From Clostridium tunisiense TJ (lineage in GTDB: Bacteria > Bacillota > Clostridia > Clostridiales > Clostridiaceae): a stretch of 64,000 nt of DNA. The stretch spans positions 310,001 to 374,000 of the forward strand of contig NZ_AMQH01000006.1 in NCBI RefSeq assembly GCF_000300195.1. Reading direction: 5' to 3'. Each line of letters opens with the position of its first letter. Position 1 is the first letter of the stretch. The position numbers were made by a program, and so were the translations under genes. Below, piece after piece: positions 8,553-18,705 of this stretch. The notes beneath the pieces were generated by a model. The model made no database searches, was not told where the DNA came from, and saw nothing but the letters and a program-made list of their open reading frames with translations.

Positions 8553-11204
8553 CTATTTTACCAAAGTTTCTATAATTAGGAGAGCCTTATCCATAGCCTC
8601 TTGCAGTTTCTCTGGAAGCTTTCCGCCAGCCTGTGCCATGTCAGGTCTTCCGCCGCCTCCGCCGCCAGCAATTGTTGCAACTTCCTTGATTATCTTACCA
8701 CAATGCACACCTTTCGATACTGCTTCCTTAGATGCCATAGCTACAAATTGAACTTTACCATTAGAGTTACTTCCAAGAACTACTACTCCATCCCCAAGTC
8801 TATCTCTTAATTTATCTCCAAGATTTCTCAGTGCATCTCCCTCAACATCCTTAACTATCCCAACTACAGACTTAACTCCTTTTATTTCTTTAACGCTATT
8901 TAGAAGTTCATCCTCTGCACCACTAGTTAATTTTTCTTTAAGGACTTGAATCTCTTTTTCCTTCTCTTTTAAAGTTGTTACTACAGAGGTTAGCTTATTT
9001 AGGATATCCTTTTCTCCACATTTTAACACCGAAGAAATTTCCTTTAAGAAGTTATTTTTTTCTTCAAGATACTTAACCGATTTTTCTCCTGTTATAGCTT
9101 CTATTCTTCTTATTCCTGCTGCTACTCCTGTCTCACTTAGAATTTTAAACAATCCTATTTCACCAGAATTCTTAACATGAGTTCCTCCGCAAAGCTCTTT
9201 GCTATAGTCTCCTACTGAAACTACCCTTACATCTTCCTTATACTTATCATCAAATAATGCCACTGCTCCACTTGCCTTAGCTTCATCTATAGACATAACA
9301 TTTGTATCTACATTGTAAACCTTCATTATTTCTCTATTTAGTATATTTTCAACTTTTATAACTTCTTCTTCACTAAGTGCTGCAAAATGAGTAAAGTCAA
9401 ATCTCAATCTTTCATCATCCACATAGGAGCCAGCCTGATTAACATGTTCTCCTAATACTTCCTTTAATGCCTCATGAAGCATATGAGTTGCAGTATGGTT
9501 TTTACAAATGTTCTCTCTTTTTCTATTATCTACTTCTAAGGTAACAACTTCATTTTCTTTTAATCTTCCTTCAAGAACTTCAACAAAGTGAAGGGTTTTT
9601 CCACTAATATTTTTCTTACAGTTATAAACATTAGCCTTAAAACTAGGAGAATAAATTAATCCACTATCTCCAATTTGTCCTCCCATTTCAGCATAAAATG
9701 GTGTATTGTCAGTAACAACAATTCCCTTTTCACCTTTTTCTAAGGAATTTGTAAAGTTATCTTCTTTTATCAAAACTAAAACCTTACCTTCACAGTTTAA
9801 AGTTTCATATCCCTTAAATTCAGTTGTAACTTCTAATGGAATTTTATTTAAGACTCCATCGTCACTACCCATGTAGCTAGAATCTCCCCTAGCTGCTCTT
9901 GCTGTTTTTCTTTGATTATCCATCTCAGCATTAAAACCGTCTATATCTATAGTTAGACCTTTTTCCTCTACAATTTCTTGTGTAAGTTCTAGAGGGAATC
10001 CATAAGTATCATAAAGCTTAAATGCCTTTTCACCACTTAAAGTTTTCTCATTCTTACTTTCTAACTCTTCAATATAACCCTTTAATATGTCCATTCCTGA
10101 ATCTATAGTTTCTGTAAATCTTTCTTCTTCAAGCTTAATAACCTTCTTAATATAATCTTTCTTTTCTTCTAGCTCTGGATAAGCACCTTTACTGTTTTCT
10201 ATAACCTTATCACAAAGTTCATGCAAGAAAATATTTTTAATTCCTAGAAGTCTACCATGTCTTGCAGCTCTTCTTAATATTCTTCTTAAAACATAGCCTC
10301 TTCCTTCGTTAGATGGTAGAACTCCATCAGAAATTAAGAAAGTAGTACTTCTTACGTGGTCAGTAATTACTCTTATAGAAATATCAGTTTTTCTATCTTT
10401 TCCATAAGTTACTTTAGTTATATTACAAACCTCATCTAAAATTGATCTTATAGTATCTACTTCAAAAATACTATTTACATCTTGCATAATGGTTGCAATT
10501 CTCTCAAGACCCATCCCTGTATCTATATTTGGATTCTTAAATCTTATATAATTGCCATTTTCATCTTTATCAAACTGAGTAAATACTAAGTTCCAAAACT
10601 CAACTACTCTATCTTCTTCTCCAGCTTTAACAAAATCAGCTTCATTTGTTATAGTCCCAAGTTCACTATTTCTATCGTAGTGAATTTCTGAACATGGTCC
10701 ACATGGTCCAGGTCCTACTCCAACTTCCCAAAAGTTATCTTCTTTTCCAAGCCTAAATATTCTTTTTGGGTCTACATCTGTGGTTCTGCTCCAAATTTCA
10801 AAAGCCTCATCATCTTCATGGTAGATAGTTACATAAAGCTTTTCCTTTGGTATTTCAAGTGTTTCCGTAATATATTCCCAAGCCCATGGAATTATCTGTT
10901 CCTTAAAGTAATCTCCGAAAGAGAAGTTTCCAAGCATTTCAAAAAAAGTACCATGCCTTGAAGTTTTACCTACATTGTCAATATCACCAGTTCTTATGCA
11001 TTTTTGACAATTTGTCACTCTTTTGCTAGGTGGTGTTTGAAGCCCTGTAAAATAAGGCTTAAGTGGTGCCATCCCTGCATTAATTAACAATAAACTATTA
11101 TCATTCTTAGGAACTAGCGGAAAACTCGCCATTCTCAAATGGTCTTTACTTTCAAAAAACTTTAAAAAAGATTCTCTAATTTCATTTAGCGACATGTTCT
11201 TCAT
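8553..11204 (-). CDS. alaS: Alanyl-tRNA synthetase
   Basis: An 883-residue class II synthetase that charges tRNA-Ala. The N-terminal catalytic domain has [10 protein letters not shown] and the motif 2/3 regions. A tRNA-recognition domain follows, then an editing domain with the zinc-binding [11 protein letters not shown] and CGGTH motifs, and a glycine-rich C-terminal DHHA1 domain ([16 protein letters not shown]). The length is usual. GGAGG precedes the ATG by 10 nt. It is controlled by a T-box leader directly upstream. Confidence 0.98.
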   Translation of the reverse strand: MKNMSLNEIRESFLKFFESKDHLRMASFPLVPKNDNSLLLINAGMAPLKPYFTGLQTPPSKRVTNCQKCIRTGDIDNVGKTSRHGTFFEMLGNFSFGDYFKEQIIPWAWEYITETLEIPKEKLYVTIYHEDDEAFEIWSRTTDVDPKRIFRLGKEDNFWEVGVGPGPCGPCSEIHYDRNSELGTITNEADFVKAGEEDRVVEFWNLVFTQFDKDENGNYIRFKNPNIDTGMGLERIATIMQDVNSIFEVDTIRSILDEVCNITKVTYGKDRKTDISIRVITDHVRSTTFLISDGVLPSNEGRGYVLRRILRRAARHGRLLGIKNIFLHELCDKVIENSKGAYPELEEKKDYIKKVIKLEEERFTETIDSGMDILKGYIEELESKNEKTLSGEKAFKLYDTYGFPLELTQEIVEEKGLTIDIDGFNAEMDNQRKTARAARGDSSYMGSDDGVLNKIPLEVTTEFKGYETLNCEGKVLVLIKEDNFTNSLEKGEKGIVVTDNTPFYAEMGGQIGDSGLIYSPSFKANVYNCKKNISGKTLHFVEVLEGRLKENEVVTLEVDNRKRENICKNHTATHMLHEALKEVLGEHVNQAGSYVDDERLRFDFTHFAALSEEEVIKVENILNREIMKVYNVDTNVMSIDEAKASGAVALFDDKYKEDVRVVSVGDYSKELCGGTHVKNSGEIGLFKILSETGVAAGIRRIEAITGEKSVKYLEEKNNFLKEISSVLKCGEKDILNKLTSVVTTLKEKEKEIQVLKEKLTSGAEDELLNSVKEIKGVKSVVGIVKDVEGDALRNLGDKLRDRLGDGVVVLGSNSNGKVQFVAMASKEAVSKGVHCGKIIKEVATIAGGGGGGRPDMAQAGGKLPEKLQEAMDKALLIIETLVK

Positions 11205-11261
11205 TATATATCAACCTCCAAATTATTATTCATTTTCATCTAAAATTAATAAATTTATGCA

Positions 11262-11452
11262 CAAAAAAAACCTCTTCCCAACCAAAGGGACGAAGGTTTT
11301 CCGCGTTACCACCCTAATTATATCAATGAACCATCGATATCTCTTAATTAAAATATAGCTCCAAAACAGCTTCAATATACTTTCCAAGAAGTTTTCACCA
11401 GCCACTTCCTCTCTGAATGTTCCGTACATTTACTCCTTTTTATCATAGCTTA
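11262..11452 (-). promoter_or_regulatory. T-box leader (alanine-specific) upstream of alaS
   Basis: The minus strand holds the T-box bulge sequence AGGGTGGTAACGCGG (11315-11301). It is followed by a terminator stem that closes just before eight T residues (11270-11263). In stem I, AATGTAC pairs with GTATATT above an AGTA/GAA loop-E motif, and the next triplet is GCT (11370-11368), an alanine codon, which is the specifier. Uncharged tRNA-Ala would bind and favour the antiterminator. An apparent 67-codon frame across this leader is only the RNA element read as protein. Confidence 0.93.
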
Positions 11453-11749
11453 ATATTCATTTATTTCTATTTTAAACATTGTTAACTACAAATTAAGTAA
11501 CATAAACTCTTATATTACACAAAAGTATAGTCCATTTATGACTATTTTATGCTATACCAAGGCTTGTATTAAGCTCTCCACATATCTTTATTCTTAAGCC
11601 TGTATATTGTGAATTATAAGTAAAATAATGCTTATTGTCAATATAGAGAAATGAAGTTAACCTTTTCGTTCTAATAATTTTCTCTTAGTTGTCTTAATAG
11701 TCTATATATTACTATATTAAGTATTAAAGAGAAGCCTCGGTTTATCTTT
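11453..11749. other. AT-rich gap between the alaS leader and the AI-2E-type permease gene
   Basis: About 300 bp with no reading frame of note. It must hold the alaS promoter and the 3' end of the permease transcript, but I found no element close enough to consensus to name. Confidence 0.4.
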
Positions 11750-12775
11750 CTAGAATAAATAATAATCTAAATCCTCATAAAGAATTTTAACCATAACCCA
11801 AAGTGGAACCACTATAATCATTCCAATTATACCACCTAAACTTCCACCTATGAGTAATAAAAGTAATATAGTTAAAGGATGAGAACTTACACTATCTCCC
11901 ATCATTTTGGGTCCAACTACATTTCCTTCTATTTGCTGAATCAAATTAAGCCAAATTGCTAACCATATAGCCTTTTGAACAGAAGTGAAACTTGCTAATA
12001 TAACAATAGGTATTGCTCCAATTAAAGGTCCAAAGTAAGGTATAATATTGAACACTGCATTAATCAAAGATAAAGCAAAGGCAAATTTAACTCCTGTGAA
12101 TATTAGTATAATATATGTAAGAACTCCAACAATACCACATAGTTCAAACTGAGTTATTATATATCTCTCTAAAACCTTGTCAATGTGAACTAATGCTCTT
12201 TTTACAACATTCCTACTCTCCATAGGTACATATCTTATTACCCCATTAAGTATTTTTTCATCATCACACAAGAAAAAGTATACTAAAGTTGGAATGATGA
12301 ATATAAGCAGTATATTCTCTCCAATACTGATAGTTGTATTTATAGTTTCTGTAACGAAGCCTTGAGCACTTTCCTTTACCTTTATATAAATATTATTTAA
12401 AGTTTCTCTAACAAACTCATTTTTTGCAAACTCATACTTATCTAAAGAAAATTTACTGAAATAGTTTTTAACTTGGTTAACTGTATTAGCAAAATTTGCA
12501 CCTTCTTTATATATAGAAGGTATTAATAATATAAAAATTAAAGCTATAGCTAATAAAATTATGCTAATAACTATAATAGCTGATAACTTCTTATTTAATC
12601 CTTTACGTAGAAATATTTTGTAAAATGGTCTTAAGCTATATGCAATAATAAAGGAAATTAAAATAACTCCAAATATATCTAAAAAAATAGGAACCTTCCA
12701 AATGAGAATCACTACTAAAGCTATAAAAGCAATAGTAAGCAGGATACTTTTATACTTTATCTTAATGTTCTTCAT
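11750..12775 (-). CDS. AI-2E family transporter (YrrI-like, UPF0118)
   Basis: A 341-residue polytopic membrane protein with about eight hydrophobic segments. The family-specific C-terminal block is NPLIGAIPIVILASFTS-like followed by GNVVGPKMMGDSVSSHPL and a Gly-rich helix (GGSLGGIIGMIIVVPLW). Members include the AI-2 exporter TqsA and Na+/H+ antiporter-like proteins, so the substrate cannot be assigned. B. subtilis yrrI occupies the same place next to alaS. It overlaps the preceding PRC-barrel gene by 14 nt, suggesting coupled translation. Confidence 0.88.
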   Translation of the reverse strand: MKNIKIKYKSILLTIAFIALVVILIWKVPIFLDIFGVILISFIIAYSLRPFYKIFLRKGLNKKLSAIIVISIILLAIALIFILLIPSIYKEGANFANTVNQVKNYFSKFSLDKYEFAKNEFVRETLNNIYIKVKESAQGFVTETINTTISIGENILLIFIIPTLVYFFLCDDEKILNGVIRYVPMESRNVVKRALVHIDKVLERYIITQFELCGIVGVLTYIILIFTGVKFAFALSLINAVFNIIPYFGPLIGAIPIVILASFTSVQKAIWLAIWLNLIQQIEGNVVGPKMMGDSVSSHPLTILLLLLIGGSLGGIIGMIIVVPLWVMVKILYEDLDYYLF

Positions 12776-13271
12776 AATTTACCACAACCTTTGAAAGGGA
12801 TTTATGAGGAGTTACCACAAGTTTAAACTTATCTTCATTTCCAAAAAAGAGTAAATTATCTTCACCTAAAATTAACTCCTTAATAAGAAGTATTTTTCTC
12901 TCTCTAAAAATTCCAGCTATAGTGCCACATTTTATTGATATACCTTTTAGTTCGAAGGTTTTTTCACAAAATATAATGTCATTAACCATCCCTAATATAT
13001 TTGAATGTTTGTCTAAAACATACATATTTCTAAGTTCTGAAAAAGAAATTTGATTTTCCTTAGTAGTTTTGGTTACTAAAATTTTGGTATTATAATAAAT
13101 AATATCCTCTTTTAATATATTAAAACCTTTGCTTATAAACTTATAAGGATTAACCTTAAAGCCTGTTACTTCTTTTTTATTAAAGTTAATTAAAATATCC
13201 TTAACATATCCTAAATTCTTACCATTGATGTCTATTACATCCATATATATAAAATCTCTACTTTTCAACAT
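12762..13271 (-). CDS. PRC-barrel domain protein (YrrD-like)
   Basis: A 169-residue protein with two PRC-barrel-like repeats. The first covers about residues 4-60 (SRDFIYMDVIDINGKNLGYVKDILI), and the second follows LRNMYVLDKHSNILGMVNDIIF near residues 83-130. Such domains act as small protein- or RNA-binding modules in ribosome maturation and photosystems; the specific role here is unknown. The start ATG 13271 lies 8 nt after GGAGTGG; a longer GTG start would fall inside that ribosome site. B. subtilis yrrD is likewise linked to alaS. Confidence 0.8.
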   Translation of the reverse strand: MLKSRDFIYMDVIDINGKNLGYVKDILINFNKKEVTGFKVNPYKFISKGFNILKEDIIYYNTKILVTKTTKENQISFSELRNMYVLDKHSNILGMVNDIIFCEKTFELKGISIKCGTIAGIFRERKILLIKELILGEDNLLFFGNEDKFKLVVTPHKSLSKVVVNYEEH

Positions 13272-13340
13272 AATTGTTACCACTCCAAAGCATGTAATTA
13301 TTATGTTATTATATCCAAATTATTCAAGTATATACTTTTT

Positions 13341-13387
13341 AAAAAAGGATAGCACTAAAGTTTCATAAAAACTGGAGGGCTATCCTT
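13341..13387 (-). terminator. Terminator of the isc/mnmA operon
   Basis: AAGGATAGC (13345-13353) pairs with GCTATCCTT (13379-13387), and an inner helix further stabilises the loop. On the minus strand the stem runs into TTTTTT. It lies immediately after the second iscU-type gene, so it ends the iscR-iscS-iscU-mnmA-iscU2 transcript. Confidence 0.8.
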
Positions 13388-13396
13388 AAAAATATC

Positions 13397-13831
13397 TTAT
13401 AATTCTTCTATTTCATGTTGGTGCGAATTAGTATTTTCGTATTTATCCTTCCACTTATCAAGGCCTATAGTTTCCCTATAATTGTTAATGGCCTTATGAA
13501 TGGTTTGTTCCGCAAGTACTGAACAATGAATTTTTGCTGCTGGAAGACCATCTAAAGCCTCTATTACAGACTTATTAGTAAGTCCCCAGGCTTCTTCTAA
13601 GGTTTTGTTCTTTATTAGCTCTGTTGCAATACTAGAGGATGCTATCGCAGAACCACATCCAAAAGTCATAAACCTTACATCCTTAATAATGTTGTCTTCT
13701 ACCTTAAGATAAATCTTCATTATATCTCCACAGTTTGCATCTCCTGCTTCCCCTATACCATTTGCATCTGGCAAGGTTCCCACATTTCTTGGGCTATAAA
13801 AATGTTCTAACACTTTATCACTATAATCCAT
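13397..13831 (-). CDS. Second IscU/NifU-type iron-sulfur scaffold protein
   Basis: A 144-residue NifU N-terminal-domain scaffold retaining all three cluster-ligating cysteines (C34 in DANCGDIM, C59 in TFGCGSA, C102 in IHCSVLAEQ). It is about two-thirds identical by eye to the iscU-type gene 1.2 kb upstream, so the two are paralogues. Assembly proteins of this family accept sulfide from IscS and build [2Fe-2S]/[4Fe-4S] clusters. It lies 126 bp after mnmA at the end of the operon. Whether it works in general cluster supply or a special target is not shown by sequence. Confidence 0.9.
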   Translation of the reverse strand: MDYSDKVLEHFYSPRNVGTLPDANGIGEAGDANCGDIMKIYLKVEDNIIKDVRFMTFGCGSAIASSSIATELIKNKTLEEAWGLTNKSVIEALDGLPAAKIHCSVLAEQTIHKAINNYRETIGLDKWKDKYENTNSHQHEIEEL

Positions 13832-13957
13832 TAAATAACATCTCCTAATTAAAAACTTATAGTTAATTTAAGTTAAGACCAAATTCCCCTATAATATTTT
13901 TAGGATATTCAGCCATATGCCAAATATCCTAAATATAAACTTCATAGTATGCTGTTG

Positions 13958-15031
13958 TTATAGAATTTCTTCTATAATTCCGCCACCTACCACTAAATCA
14001 TCAATATAACATACTACCGATTGTCCTTTAGTTATAGCCCTTTGCTTTTCATCGAATACAACTTTAATTCTATTATCATCCAATTGAGTAACTATAGCTG
14101 GAGCTGCTTTTGTAGAATACCTTACTTTTGCAGTTACTCTAAGCTCTCCCTGAATCTTATCAAAAGGTATTAAATTAATATTCTTTGCGATAAGCTCAGT
14201 TTTAAAAATATGCTCTTCCTCACCAAGAACTACTTCATTTCTCCAAGGAATAATATCTGTAACAAACATAGGCTTTCCAAGGGCTATACCAAGACCTTTT
14301 CTTTGTCCAATAGTATAGTGGATGATTCCCTTATGTTTTCCTAAAATCTTTCCTTGCCTATCCACAAAGTTACCTGGTTTAACTTCTCTTCCGCCATATT
14401 TCTCTATATACTTTCCATGATCATTATCCGGAATAAAACATATTTCCTGAGAATCTCTTTTTCTAAACACATCTAAGCCTATTTTCTCAGCTATGGCTCT
14501 AATTTCAGGTTTAGAATAAGTTCCACAAGGCATTAAAGTATGGGCAAGATGCTCTTGTGTTAACCCATAAAGCATATAGGTTTGATCTTTTTTATCGTCC
14601 TCTGACTTTCTAAGCACATACCTATCTTCTTCTTTAGTAATAGTTGCATAATGACCAGTAGCTATATAATCTGCTCCTAGCTGCTTAGCTTTTCTTAAAA
14701 GCTCACTAAATCTAACAGTTCTATTACACATAACACAAGGATTTGGAGTTCTTCCTTGGAAATATTCATCTACAAAGTAATCTATAACATTTTCCTTAAA
14801 AGGCTTCTTAAAGTTTAGCACGTAGAAGGGAATATCTAAAACATCTGCTACTCTTCTAGCATCATTTGCAGCAGCTAAAGAGCAACAACCACCTTCTGTT
14901 TCCTCATAATCAGGATTATCAGAAAGCTTCATCATGATTCCAATTACTTCATAACCTGCTTCCTTAAGTAAGTATGCAGCTACGGAGCTATCAACTCCTC
15001 CACTCATACCAACTATAACTTTTTTTTTCAT
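13958..15031 (-). CDS. mnmA: tRNA-specific 2-thiouridylase MnmA
   Basis: A 357-residue ATP-pyrophosphatase that adds sulfur to wobble U34 of tRNA-Lys, -Glu and -Gln. The PP-loop motif [15 protein letters not shown] is at about residues 8-22. The catalytic cysteines are in PNPCVMCNR and SQEICFIPD, and the C-terminal beta-barrel is intact. It sits between two scaffold genes and downstream of iscS, whose persulfide feeds thiolation. That order is common in clostridia. Confidence 0.96.
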   Translation of the reverse strand: MKKKVIVGMSGGVDSSVAAYLLKEAGYEVIGIMMKLSDNPDYEETEGGCCSLAAANDARRVADVLDIPFYVLNFKKPFKENVIDYFVDEYFQGRTPNPCVMCNRTVRFSELLRKAKQLGADYIATGHYATITKEEDRYVLRKSEDDKKDQTYMLYGLTQEHLAHTLMPCGTYSKPEIRAIAEKIGLDVFRKRDSQEICFIPDNDHGKYIEKYGGREVKPGNFVDRQGKILGKHKGIIHYTIGQRKGLGIALGKPMFVTDIIPWRNEVVLGEEEHIFKTELIAKNINLIPFDKIQGELRVTAKVRYSTKAAPAIVTQLDDNRIKVVFDEKQRAITKGQSVVCYIDDLVVGGGIIEEIL

Positions 15032-15041
15032 TAATTATCAC

Positions 15042-15467
15042 CTATTCTCCGTGTACATGATCATGAATATCATCATGCTCTTTAAAGTCCCAAAGGTCTA
15101 ACCCTTGATTTTTTCTGTAGTCATTTATTGCTTTATGGATAGCTTCCTCTGCAAGAACTGAACAGTGCATTTTCACTGGTGGAAGTCCATCTAAAGCTTC
15201 AGCTACTGCTTTGTTTGTTAGAGTCCAGGCTTCATCTACAGTTTTTCCTTTTATAAGTTCTGTAGCCATGCTTGAAGACGCTATAGCTGAACCACAACCA
15301 AAAGTTTTAAATTTAGCATCTATAACTACATTGTCTTCTATTTTTAAATAAACTTTCATTATATCTCCACATTTAGCATTTCCAACTTCTCCAACACCGC
15401 TGGCATCTTTAATTTCTCCAACATTTCTTGGATTAGTAAAGTGATCCATAACTTTATCGCTATACAT
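15042..15467 (-). CDS. iscU: Iron-sulfur cluster scaffold IscU/NifU
   Basis: A 141-residue NifU_N scaffold with conserved cysteines C33 (NAKCGDIM), C58 (TFGCGS) and C102 (MHCSVLAEE), and a His-rich acidic C-terminal tail. It starts immediately after the iscS stop, with a GGGGGAG ribosome site in the one-base gap region, so IscS and IscU are made together. The paralogue at 13397-13831 retains the same ligands. Confidence 0.94.
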   Translation of the reverse strand: MYSDKVMDHFTNPRNVGEIKDASGVGEVGNAKCGDIMKVYLKIEDNVVIDAKFKTFGCGSAIASSSMATELIKGKTVDEAWTLTNKAVAEALDGLPPVKMHCSVLAEEAIHKAINDYRKNQGLDLWDFKEHDDIHDHVHGE

Positions 15468-15468
15468 A

Positions 15469-16653
15469 TTAATTCTCCCCCTTATTCATATAATCATCAT
15501 ATAATGGTGACATATCTCTTAATCTTTGCACTATTGATGGTACTGTTTTTAAAACATAATCAACTTCTTCTTCTGTTGTTCCATCGCCTAGACTTAATCT
15601 TAAAGAACCATGAGCTATCTCATGTGGCAATCCAATTGATAAAAGAACGTGTGAAGGATCTAGTGATCCAGATGTACATGCACTTCCACTAGACGCACAG
15701 ATTCCCATAGCATCTAACATTAAAAGCACTGATTCTCCCTCAATAAATCTAAAACATACATTCACATTACCAGGAAGCCTATTTTCTCCCTTTGGTCCAT
15801 TTAGTCTAGTATGAGGTATCTCTAATAGTCCATTCATTAATTTATCTCTAAGGTAAGTTAATGTTTTATTATGTTCTTTCATATTATCAGTAGCAAGTTC
15901 TATAGCTTTTCCAAGTCCTACAATACCTGCCACATTTTCTGTTCCAGCTCTTCTATTTTTCTCTTGTCCGCCGCCATGAACTAGGTTGTGAATTTTAATT
16001 CCCTTTTTAACGTATAGTGCTCCTACACCTTTAGGTCCATAAAATTTATGTGCTGCTAAAGAAAGTAAATCCATATTCATTTCCTTTACATCTACTGGAA
16101 TGTGTCCAACTGCTTGAACTGCATCTGTATGGAAGAATATTTTCTTTTCTCTGCAAATCTCACCAATTTCTTTCACTGGCTGAATAGAACCAATTTCATT
16201 GTTTGCCATCATTATTGTAACTAAAATAGTATTTTCTTTGATAGCATTTTTTAAATCTTCAAGTCTAATTACACCTTCAGCATCTACATCTAGGTAAGTT
16301 ACTTCAAAGCCATGCTTTTCTAAGTATTCACAAGCATGTAGCACTGCATGATGTTCTATTTTTGTTGTAATTATATGATTCCCTTTATTTTGGTGAGCAA
16401 AAGCAATTCCTTTTATTGCCCAGTTATCAGCTTCTGATCCACCACCAGTAAAGTAAATTTCAGCAGGGTCAGCATTAATAGCTTTAGCAACTCTCATTCT
16501 AGCCTTATCTAAAGCTTTTTTTGTTTCTCTAGAAATTGAATATACAGAAGATGGATTACCATAAAACTCTGTAAAATAAGGTATCATCTCTTCTAATACT
16601 TCTGGTTTTGTATAGGTTGTAGCTGCATAATCCATATAAATAGGTTTATTCAT
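15469..16653 (-). CDS. iscS: Cysteine desulfurase IscS/NifS
   Basis: A 394-residue PLP-dependent class V aminotransferase-fold enzyme converting cysteine to alanine and enzyme-bound persulfide. The PLP lysine is in SLAAHKFYGPKG (about K203), and the catalytic loop ICASSGSACTSGS holds C326. It begins with the typical MDYAATTYTKPEV block. It overlaps the iscR stop by 8 nt and is followed by iscU and mnmA, so it supplies sulfur for both cluster assembly and tRNA thiolation. Confidence 0.97.
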   Translation of the reverse strand: MNKPIYMDYAATTYTKPEVLEEMIPYFTEFYGNPSSVYSISRETKKALDKARMRVAKAINADPAEIYFTGGGSEADNWAIKGIAFAHQNKGNHIITTKIEHHAVLHACEYLEKHGFEVTYLDVDAEGVIRLEDLKNAIKENTILVTIMMANNEIGSIQPVKEIGEICREKKIFFHTDAVQAVGHIPVDVKEMNMDLLSLAAHKFYGPKGVGALYVKKGIKIHNLVHGGGQEKNRRAGTENVAGIVGLGKAIELATDNMKEHNKTLTYLRDKLMNGLLEIPHTRLNGPKGENRLPGNVNVCFRFIEGESVLLMLDAMGICASSGSACTSGSLDPSHVLLSIGLPHEIAHGSLRLSLGDGTTEEEVDYVLKTVPSIVQRLRDMSPLYDDYMNKGEN

Positions 16654-17086
16654 TTAAATTCACTCCTTTTAACTTGGCGATGTTAAAATAATCGTCTACT
16701 ATATCTTGTAAAGTAATAGATGTGGTTACACTATCTATACTTTCTTTTATCTTTTTCCAAACAATTCTTGTTGCACAACAATCTATGTTGTTGCAAGAAC
16801 CATCTTCTATACAATTTGAAATTTCAATTGGTCCTTCTAAAACCTCTAAAACCTCATAAACTGTTATGTCTTTAGGTTCCTTATCTAAAATATATCCTCC
16901 ACTTGCCCCTCTTACACTTTTAATAAGTCCTGATTTTCTAAGTGATGAGAAAAGCTGTTCTAAGTAATATTCAGATATTTTTTGTCTTTCAGAAATACTT
17001 TTTATGGATACTGGCTCTTTGCCATAGTTAATGGCTAAATCAACCATTGCCTTAACGCCATAACGTCCTTTAGTTGATAATTTCAT
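16646..17086 (-). CDS. iscR: Rrf2-family regulator IscR
   Basis: A 146-residue winged-helix regulator opening MKLSTKGRYGVKAMVDLA. Cysteines C92, C98 and C103/C104 (NCIEDGSCNNIDCC) match the [2Fe-2S]-ligating positions of IscR. It is expected to repress its own operon when cluster-loaded. ATG 17086 is preferred since AAGGA lies about 9 nt upstream, whereas the earlier ATG at 17095 nearly abuts it. It is first gene of iscR-iscS-iscU-mnmA-iscU2. Confidence 0.93.
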   Translation of the reverse strand: MKLSTKGRYGVKAMVDLAINYGKEPVSIKSISERQKISEYYLEQLFSSLRKSGLIKSVRGASGGYILDKEPKDITVYEVLEVLEGPIEISNCIEDGSCNNIDCCATRIVWKKIKESIDSVTTSITLQDIVDDYFNIAKLKGVNLNE

Positions 17087-17123
17087 ATATATCATTCCTT
17101 AAGTTTCATTAATGGTTTTTAAT

Positions 17124-17175
17124 GTTGACTGTTTTACTACACTTTCATATTAGCAAATCAGAGTAAAGTTGTCAA
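17124..17175 (-). promoter_or_regulatory. Promoter and operator-like dyad of the iscR operon
   Basis: On the minus strand a consensus -35 TTGACA (17175-17170) is separated by exactly 17 bp from -10 TAATAT (17152-17147). Just downstream, over the predicted start of transcription, lies the imperfect dyad GTAGTAAAACAGTCAAC (17140-17124), which resembles type I IscR sites (YYGACT-N-AGTCRR). Such placement fits autorepression. The -35 region itself holds the symmetric GTTGACAAC. Confidence 0.75.
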
Positions 17176-17322
17176 CAATTCTATTTTACTTTTTTATTAT
17201 GAGGAAGTAAAGGGAAATTTATACTCCTTCTTGTCTAATTTTAGGGTTAATAATCTTTGTTGTGCCAATAGTTAAAGTTATTAATATTATGTAATAGAAG
17301 AACTTTTAGGGAGGTTACAAAA

Positions 17323-18672
17323 ATGAGTAACTTTATAGATGGTACCTTATATAGAGATCTAATCATGGGCATAAATAATAAGGTTCAATTAGCAGATGAA
17401 AACTTGATTACTGGTATAAACTTTGATAATGCTGCTACCACTCCACCTCTAAAGTGTGTAGTTGAAGATATAATAAAATTCTGCCCCTGGTACTCATCAA
17501 TTCATAGGGGAGAAGGCTATAAATCCCAATTATCCACTTCCATGTATGAAGAAAGTAGAAAAATTATTGGAAGATTCGTAGGTTATGATGAAAATAATAT
17601 GGAAGTAATTTATGTGAAAAATGCCACTGAAGCAATAAATAAATTAGCTAACATTTTATCTTGTGGAAAAAGAAGCAATGCTGTTGTTTTAAGCACCTCC
17701 ATGGAGCACCATTCAAATGATTTGCCTTGGAGATATAACTATAACCTGGATTATGTTGATGTGGATGATATAGGGAGACTTGACATAACAGATTTAAAAA
17801 ACAAGTTGGAAAAGTATAATGGTTCAGTAGCTTTAGTTACTGTAACTGGTGCTTCAAATGTAACAGGTCACAAAAATCCTATATATGAGATTGCTAAGCT
17901 TGCCCACAAATATGGTGCAAAAATTTTAGTGGATGGAGCACAGTTAGTTCCTCATGCCCACTTTGATATGAAACCCTTCTACAATGAAGATCATATTGAC
18001 TTTGTTGCTTTTTCTGGCCACAAAATGTATGCCCCCTTTGGAACTGGGGTCTTAATAGGTTCTAAAGAAGTGTTTAATCAGTGCGGACCCGACTATGTCG
18101 GTGGTGGAACAATATCCTTTGTATCCCATGACTTAGTAAAATGGGCAGCTTCTCCAGATAGACATGAAGCTGGTTCTCCTAACGTAATTGGTTCTGTCGC
18201 TCTAAGCTGTGCTGCAGAAAAATTAAAAGAACTAGGTATGGATAATATAGATAGATATGAAAGAGCCTTAACTAAATATGCTACAGAAAATCTTATAAGA
18301 ATACCTTCTGTAATTCTTTATGGCGATTATATGAACTTCAGAGATAAAGTAAGTATTATTCCTTTTAATATAGAAGGGATTCACCATACTATTCTAGCTA
18401 AAATTTTATCTTACGAATTTGGAATTGCAGTTCGAAGTGGATGCTTCTGTGCACAACCCTACATGCAAAATCTCCTTCATGCCACTCCTGAAATGATTAA
18501 AGAAAATATAAATGCTCCTAAAGAAAAAATGCCTGGTACAGTACGAATTAGCTTTGGAATGTATAACACCTTTTACGAAATAGATCGTTTCCTCAATGTT
18601 ATTTACAAAATAGCAATTAATAAGAATTACTATTTAAATAAATATAATTTTTTTAACTATAAATTAGTATAA
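17323..18672 (+). CDS. Aminotransferase class V / SufS-like cysteine desulfurase family protein
   Basis: A 449-residue PLP enzyme divergent from iscR. The PLP lysine is in AFSGHKMYAPFGTG (about K234). The C-terminal segment AVRSGCFCAQPYM (Cys374/Cys376) aligns with the RTGxHCAQP catalytic loop of group II desulfurases. It opens INFDNAATTPP, typical of the family. It could be a second desulfurase or a selenocysteine lyase-like enzyme; substrate is not determinable. GGGAGG precedes the ATG. It is a single-gene unit ended by a strong palindromic terminator. Confidence 0.82.
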   Translation: MSNFIDGTLYRDLIMGINNKVQLADENLITGINFDNAATTPPLKCVVEDIIKFCPWYSSIHRGEGYKSQLSTSMYEESRKIIGRFVGYDENNMEVIYVKNATEAINKLANILSCGKRSNAVVLSTSMEHHSNDLPWRYNYNLDYVDVDDIGRLDITDLKNKLEKYNGSVALVTVTGASNVTGHKNPIYEIAKLAHKYGAKILVDGAQLVPHAHFDMKPFYNEDHIDFVAFSGHKMYAPFGTGVLIGSKEVFNQCGPDYVGGGTISFVSHDLVKWAASPDRHEAGSPNVIGSVALSCAAEKLKELGMDNIDRYERALTKYATENLIRIPSVILYGDYMNFRDKVSIIPFNIEGIHHTILAKILSYEFGIAVRSGCFCAQPYMQNLLHATPEMIKENINAPKEKMPGTVRISFGMYNTFYEIDRFLNVIYKIAINKNYYLNKYNFFNYKLV

Positions 18673-18674
18673 AA

Positions 18675-18705
18675 ATACCCGATGCAATTGCATCGGGTAT
18701 TTTTT
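18675..18705. terminator. Bidirectional terminator between convergent genes
   Basis: A perfect 26-bp palindrome (18675-18700, ATACCCGATGCAA and its inverse) is flanked by A-rich sequence on the left and T-rich sequence on the right. It serves the plus-strand desulfurase-like gene and the minus-strand permease, whose stop codon overlaps it. Confidence 0.9.

Noticed and set aside
11226-11429. Possible 67-residue protein upstream of alaS
   Set aside because: It is the T-box leader read as protein; it spans specifier loop, T-box and terminator and has no family match.
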